From positions 930,001 to 994,000 of the forward strand of contig NZ_JBJDSB010000002.1 in assembly GCF_044987625.1 (NCBI RefSeq): 64,000 nucleotides of DNA, in the 5' to 3' direction. Shown piece after piece: positions 60,481 to 64,000 of the stretch (its first letter is position 1; each line of letters starts with the position of its first letter). Below the pieces are notes generated by a model, which did no database searches, was not told the DNA's origin, and saw nothing but the letters and a program-made list of their open reading frames with translations. This stretch comes from Desulfobaculum sp044987625. Lineage in GTDB: Bacteria > Desulfobacterota > Desulfovibrionia > Desulfovibrionales > Desulfovibrionaceae. A program made the position numbers and the translations under genes.

Positions 60481-63153
60481 GTGAGCAAAACAAAACTGAC
60501 GCCAATGCTCGAACAATATTTGAGCATTAAGGCCGAATATCCCGATGCCCTGCTGTTCTACCGCATGGGCGACTTCTACGAGCTGTTCTTCGAGGACGCG
60601 GAGATCGCCGCGCGCGACCTTCAGATCGCCCTCACCTCCCGCAATCCCAACGCTGACGCGCCCGTGCCCATGTGCGGCGTGCCCTACCACTCCTGCGACG
60701 GCTACCTCTCCAAACTGCTGGAAAAGGGCCACAACGTCGCTATCTGCGAGCAGGTGGAGGACCCCAAGCAGGCCAAGGGCCTCGTCAAGCGCGAAGTCAC
60801 ACGCATCCTTACTCCGGGCACCGTGGTGGAGGACTCTAACCTCACGTCCAAGACGCACAACTATCTGACGGCCCTCTTCTGGGACGCCAAGGCAGGTGCC
60901 GGCGGTCTGGCGTGGGTGGATTTTTCCACGGGCGAATGGTCCGGCATCCAAAGCACCAAAGAGGTCGAACTCTGGCAGTGGATGGAAAAGACCGACCCGC
61001 GCGAAATTCTGCTCACCCGCGAATACGACGTGCCAAAGCGCTTTACCGACCTTGAGTCCAAGGTCCACTTCGTGCCGCTCCAGTCATTCTTTGACCTGCC
61101 CGGCTCCAAGCGCCGGGTTATGGATTCGCAGGGCGTGGCCGACCTGGACGCGCTGGACCTTGACGACAAGCCCCAGCTGACCCAGTGCTGCGGAGCCATC
61201 CTCGCCTACCTGCGCCAGACCCAGAAGCACGACCTCACCCACCTTGCGCCATTCCGGCCGCTGAGCCTCAGCAAGCATCTGCTGCTGGATGAAGTCACGG
61301 AACGCAATCTGGAGATTTTTCGGCGTTTGGACGGCGGACGCGGGCGCGGCACGCTGTGGCACGTTCTGGACCGCACCATGACTCCCATGGGCGGACGCCT
61401 GCTGGCGGAGCGCCTGCAACGCCCGTGGAAGGACGAAAAGCCCATCATGGCTACGCAGGAGGCCATCGCCTTCCTGTTCCACGGCGAAGAGCTGCGCGAG
61501 GACCTGCGCGAAAAGCTGGACAGCGTGTATGACCTTGAGCGCCTGTCCACGCGCATTTTCCTCAACCGCGCCACGCCCAAGGATTTTCTCGCCCTGCGCA
61601 ACTCCCTTGCGGTGCTCCCCGATGTGGAAGACCTGCTGGAGCAGGCGCGCGGCACCGAAGGCGACGCCCTGCCCCGCGTCATGGACCAAATGCTCAAAGG
61701 CTGGGACAGCCTTTCGGACTGGGCACAGCTTTTGGCTACCGCCCTTGCCGATAATCCGCCCCACCTCATCACCGAGGGCGGCCTGTTCCGCTACGGCTAC
61801 AATGCCGAGTTGGACGAGCTGATGGACCTGACCGAGCATGGCGAAGGCCGCCTCAAAGCGCTGCTGGAGGAAGTGAAACAGGATTCCGGGCTGGAACGCA
61901 TCAAAATCGGCTTCAATAAGGTTTTCGGCTACTATTTCGACATTCCGAAGACCCTGTCCGACAAGGTGCCCTACCACTTTGAGCGCAAGCAGACCCTTGT
62001 CAACAGCGAGCGCTATATCACGCCCCAGCTCAAGGAGCTGGAGGACAAGCTCCTGTCGGCCTCGGACCAGCGCAAGATGCTGGAATACCGCCTGTTCAAC
62101 GAGCTGCGGGAAAAAGTCGCCGGCGCGCGGCACCGCTTCATGGACATGGCCGGGCGCATCGCCGCGCTGGACTACTGGCAGGGACTGGCCGAAGCCGCCG
62201 CCCAAAACGACTGGAACTGCCCGGAGATGCATGACGGGCTGGAGCTGTCCATCACCGCCGGACGACACCCCGTGGTGGAGGCCGTGCAAGGTAGCGCCAA
62301 CTATATCCCCAACGACGTGCGCGTGGACGAAAACAAGCGCCTGCTGGTCATCACCGGCCCCAACATGGCGGGTAAGTCCACAGTGCTCCGTCAGGCGGCC
62401 ATTATCACCATCATGGCGCAGATTGGCTCCTTCGTCCCGGCGCGCAGCGCCCGCATCGGCATTGCGGACCGCATTTTCTCCCGCGTTGGCGCATCGGACA
62501 ACCTTGCGCAGGGCCAGAGTACCTTTATGGTTGAAATGATGGAGACGGCGCGCATCCTGCGGCAAGCCGGGCGCAGAAGCCTCGTCATTCTCGACGAAAT
62601 TGGCCGCGGCACCAGTACCTTTGACGGCCTCGCCCTTGCCTGGGCGGTGGTGGAGGAGCTGTGCGCGCGCGGCAAGGGCGGCGTCCGCACCCTTTTCGCC
62701 ACCCATTATCATGAGCTGACCGTGCTTGAGAGCAAAATGCCGCAGGTGGCCAATTTCAACATCGCGGTCAAGGAACACAAGGGCGACATCATCTTCCTGC
62801 GCCGTCTGCTTCCCGGTCCGTCGGACCGAAGCTACGGTATCGAGGTTGCCAAGCTCGCAGGCGTGCCCCGCGGCGTTGTTGCCCGCGCCAAGGACATTCT
62901 GCATGACCTTGAACGCCGCTCGCGCGAGTCCAACGGCAACCGCCCGCCCCAGCCGGAGACCAAAAGCGTCCTGCTCCCCGGCCTTATCCCGGCGGATGCG
63001 CCCATCCCCGACGAGGAATGCGGCCCGGGCATAGAGCCGGAGCGGCTTGCTGTTCTCAATGAGCTGGACGGACTGGACGTGAACGCCCTGACGCCCCTTG
63101 ACGCCCTGAACCTCTTACACCGGTGGAAGGCCACCGGTACCAACAAGGACTAA
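60481..63153 (+). CDS. mutS: DNA mismatch repair protein MutS
   Basis: 890 aa, full length. The mismatch-recognition motif FYRMGDFYELF carries the Phe-x-Glu pair, the ATPase has GPNMAGKST and LVILDEIGRGTST, and a C-terminal extension follows. GTG start with AGAG upstream. It recognises base mismatches and recruits MutL. The partner mutL is not in the window. Confidence 0.97.
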   Translation: MSKTKLTPMLEQYLSIKAEYPDALLFYRMGDFYELFFEDAEIAARDLQIALTSRNPNADAPVPMCGVPYHSCDGYLSKLLEKGHNVAICEQVEDPKQAKGLVKREVTRILTPGTVVEDSNLTSKTHNYLTALFWDAKAGAGGLAWVDFSTGEWSGIQSTKEVELWQWMEKTDPREILLTREYDVPKRFTDLESKVHFVPLQSFFDLPGSKRRVMDSQGVADLDALDLDDKPQLTQCCGAILAYLRQTQKHDLTHLAPFRPLSLSKHLLLDEVTERNLEIFRRLDGGRGRGTLWHVLDRTMTPMGGRLLAERLQRPWKDEKPIMATQEAIAFLFHGEELREDLREKLDSVYDLERLSTRIFLNRATPKDFLALRNSLAVLPDVEDLLEQARGTEGDALPRVMDQMLKGWDSLSDWAQLLATALADNPPHLITEGGLFRYGYNAELDELMDLTEHGEGRLKALLEEVKQDSGLERIKIGFNKVFGYYFDIPKTLSDKVPYHFERKQTLVNSERYITPQLKELEDKLLSASDQRKMLEYRLFNELREKVAGARHRFMDMAGRIAALDYWQGLAEAAAQNDWNCPEMHDGLELSITAGRHPVVEAVQGSANYIPNDVRVDENKRLLVITGPNMAGKSTVLRQAAIITIMAQIGSFVPARSARIGIADRIFSRVGASDNLAQGQSTFMVEMMETARILRQAGRRSLVILDEIGRGTSTFDGLALAWAVVEELCARGKGGVRTLFATHYHELTVLESKMPQVANFNIAVKEHKGDIIFLRRLLPGPSDRSYGIEVAKLAGVPRGVVARAKDILHDLERRSRESNGNRPPQPETKSVLLPGLIPADAPIPDEECGPGIEPERLAVLNELDGLDVNALTPLDALNLLHRWKATGTNKD

Positions 63154-63157
63154 CCCC

Positions 63158-63580
63158 ATGCGCACGTCTCGACTGCTTCTCGGCCTGATGGCCGCCCTGC
63201 TCTGCGCCGTCATGCTTGGTGGCTGCGGCAAAAAAGTTTGGCCCGAGCCGCAGACCTCTCAGGACACCTTCGCCATCGAAAATGCCACAGCCACGCTGAA
63301 AAACGGCTGCGTTACCGTCAAGGCCGACGTCACCGGCAACTGGCGCAAGGTCGCTGCCGTGTATCTGGAGGTCTCCTCCGCAGACTGCCCGGGGTGCCCT
63401 TTTACGCCCGAGCGCCGCATCGAATTTACCCGTGCTTCCAAGGACATGACCCTCAGCGGTGGCAGCCTCACCCTGCGCGCCTGCGGTATGGGCGACCAGC
63501 CGCTTTTGTGGCGCGTTACCGCCGACAATGTCCACACAAGCATCCGGGGCACCTCAACCAAGGTCCAGATGGTTCCGTAA
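63158..63580 (+). CDS. Small lipoprotein, unknown
   Basis: 140 aa with a lipoprotein signal (lipobox MLGGC, Cys24). The mature part has four Cys, including DCPGC, and looks beta-rich. Family not recognised. It starts 4 bp after mutS with AAGGA upstream and lies before lysA; in Desulfovibrio-like genomes a small lipoprotein next to lysA is common (from general memory). Confidence 0.8.
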   Translation: MRTSRLLLGLMAALLCAVMLGGCGKKVWPEPQTSQDTFAIENATATLKNGCVTVKADVTGNWRKVAAVYLEVSSADCPGCPFTPERRIEFTRASKDMTLSGGSLTLRACGMGDQPLLWRVTADNVHTSIRGTSTKVQMVP

Positions 63581-63770
63581 CCGGCGTCTGCCGCGCCGCA
63601 CAGGGCCGCTTGCCACATTGGAAGATGTGCGCCATCCTTTCGCAGTGGCGCACGATGGCGTTCGATGCCGGCGGAGAAGCCGGGGCGCAGCCCCGCCACT
63701 GGCACAGCAACACCGCCATGACACTGCTTCTTTGAATCTTCAATCGTTATAGGGATATCAGGAGAACGGC

Positions 63771-64000
63771 ATGCATTTCTTCACTCTTAAGGACGGAGAA
63801 CTCCACGCGGAAGACCTCAAGGTCGCCGACCTTGCCAAGGAGTACGGCACCCCGCTGTACGTCTATTCCGCCGCCACCCTGCGCCGCCATTTTAAGGCGT
63901 ATGATTCGGCATTTACCTCGCTGCGGCACATGACGTGCTATTCCGTCAAGGCCAATTCCAACCTCTCCGTGCTGAAGCTGCTGGCCGAAATGGGCGCTGG
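63771..64000 (+). CDS. lysA: Diaminopimelate decarboxylase, 5' part, cut by window
   Basis: The first 76 codons are visible. PLP fold type III start: GTPLYVYSAATLRRHF, then TCYSVKANSN with the PLP lysine. It makes lysine from meso-diaminopimelate and fits the dapL found upstream. ATG 63771 with GGAG 7 nt before. Confidence 0.93.
   Translation, partial: MHFFTLKDGELHAEDLKVADLAKEYGTPLYVYSAATLRRHFKAYDSAFTSLRHMTCYSVKANSNLSVLKLLAEMGA

Noticed and set aside
61084..62904. 606-codon minus-strand frame opposite mutS
   Set aside because: Shadow of mutS.
1..64000. CRISPR arrays, insertion sequences, prophage genes, rRNA
   Set aside because: No regularly spaced repeats, transposase or phage structural genes, or rRNA-like stretches were seen.

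Overview
The window looks like about 64 kb of chromosome from a Desulfovibrio-like (Desulfovibrionaceae) bacterium. Reasons: GC-rich coding DNA, many PAS-rich sensor kinases and chemoreceptors, a YedF-type selenium protein, an LL-diaminopimelate aminotransferase (DapL) with a separate lysA, an A-adding type DHH-CBS-nucleotidyltransferase fusion, and a Gram-negative envelope gene set (LptFG, MsbA, LolA, LapAB). The genus is an inference; there is no rRNA in the window.

Layout. (1) 1-11.1 kb is a signalling block: a hybrid histidine kinase cut by the left edge, a sigma-54 response regulator, a chemoreceptor whose upstream DNA holds a perfect sigma-54 promoter and twin palindromes, a second kinase, and an HD-GYP response regulator. 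(2) 11.2-19.3 kb is a catabolic operon on the minus strand (ridA, dpaL, ygeY-like, Na+/solute symporter, D-aminoacylase) and a divergent sigma-54 activator. The region between them holds a -24/-12 promoter and a 17-bp palindrome. The genes suggest 2,3-diaminopropionate, or an N-acyl derivative of it, being converted to pyruvate and ammonia. (3) 19.3-24.8 kb is a patch bounded by two almost identical tRNA(CAU) genes, holding map, a TSCPD protein, small orphans, a RhiA-like protein and an exported endonuclease I. An AT-rich orphan lies just outside the first tRNA. (4) 24.9-41.4 kb holds envelope and housekeeping genes: uppP, lptFG, engB, aroQ, efp, ftsK, lolA, rluB, yedF, and an msbA-acyltransferase-deacetylase-lpxL-like operon. 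(5) 41.8-44.2 kb is a CHASE2 adenylate cyclase.

(6) 44.17-47.37 kb is the most unusual part: 3.2 kb with no credible gene. It is purine- and G-rich on the plus strand in its left half and pyrimidine-rich in its right half. The switch falls at an AT-rich core carrying a dif-like XerCD site (45972-45999; 21 of 28 bases match E. coli dif). I read this as the chromosome replication terminus/dimer-resolution locus. A Xer recombinase gene lies 5.7 kb away and ftsK about 14 kb away. (7) 47.4-64 kb carries a flavodoxin-fold reductase, a transaldolase-like aldolase, folK (with no canonical start codon in its proper place), dapL, xerD, a deacetylase/formyltransferase pair overlapping tail to tail, the DHH-CBS-NTase fusion, a LOG-like protein, HIT, lapA-lapB, mutS, a lipoprotein and the start of lysA.

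How the genes connect: kinase, sigma-54 regulator and chemoreceptor form a plausible regulatory chain; the sigma-54 activator and the dpaL operon form another; FtsK, XerD and dif form the terminus machinery; and LptFG, MsbA, the acyltransferases and LapAB act in LPS synthesis, export and control.
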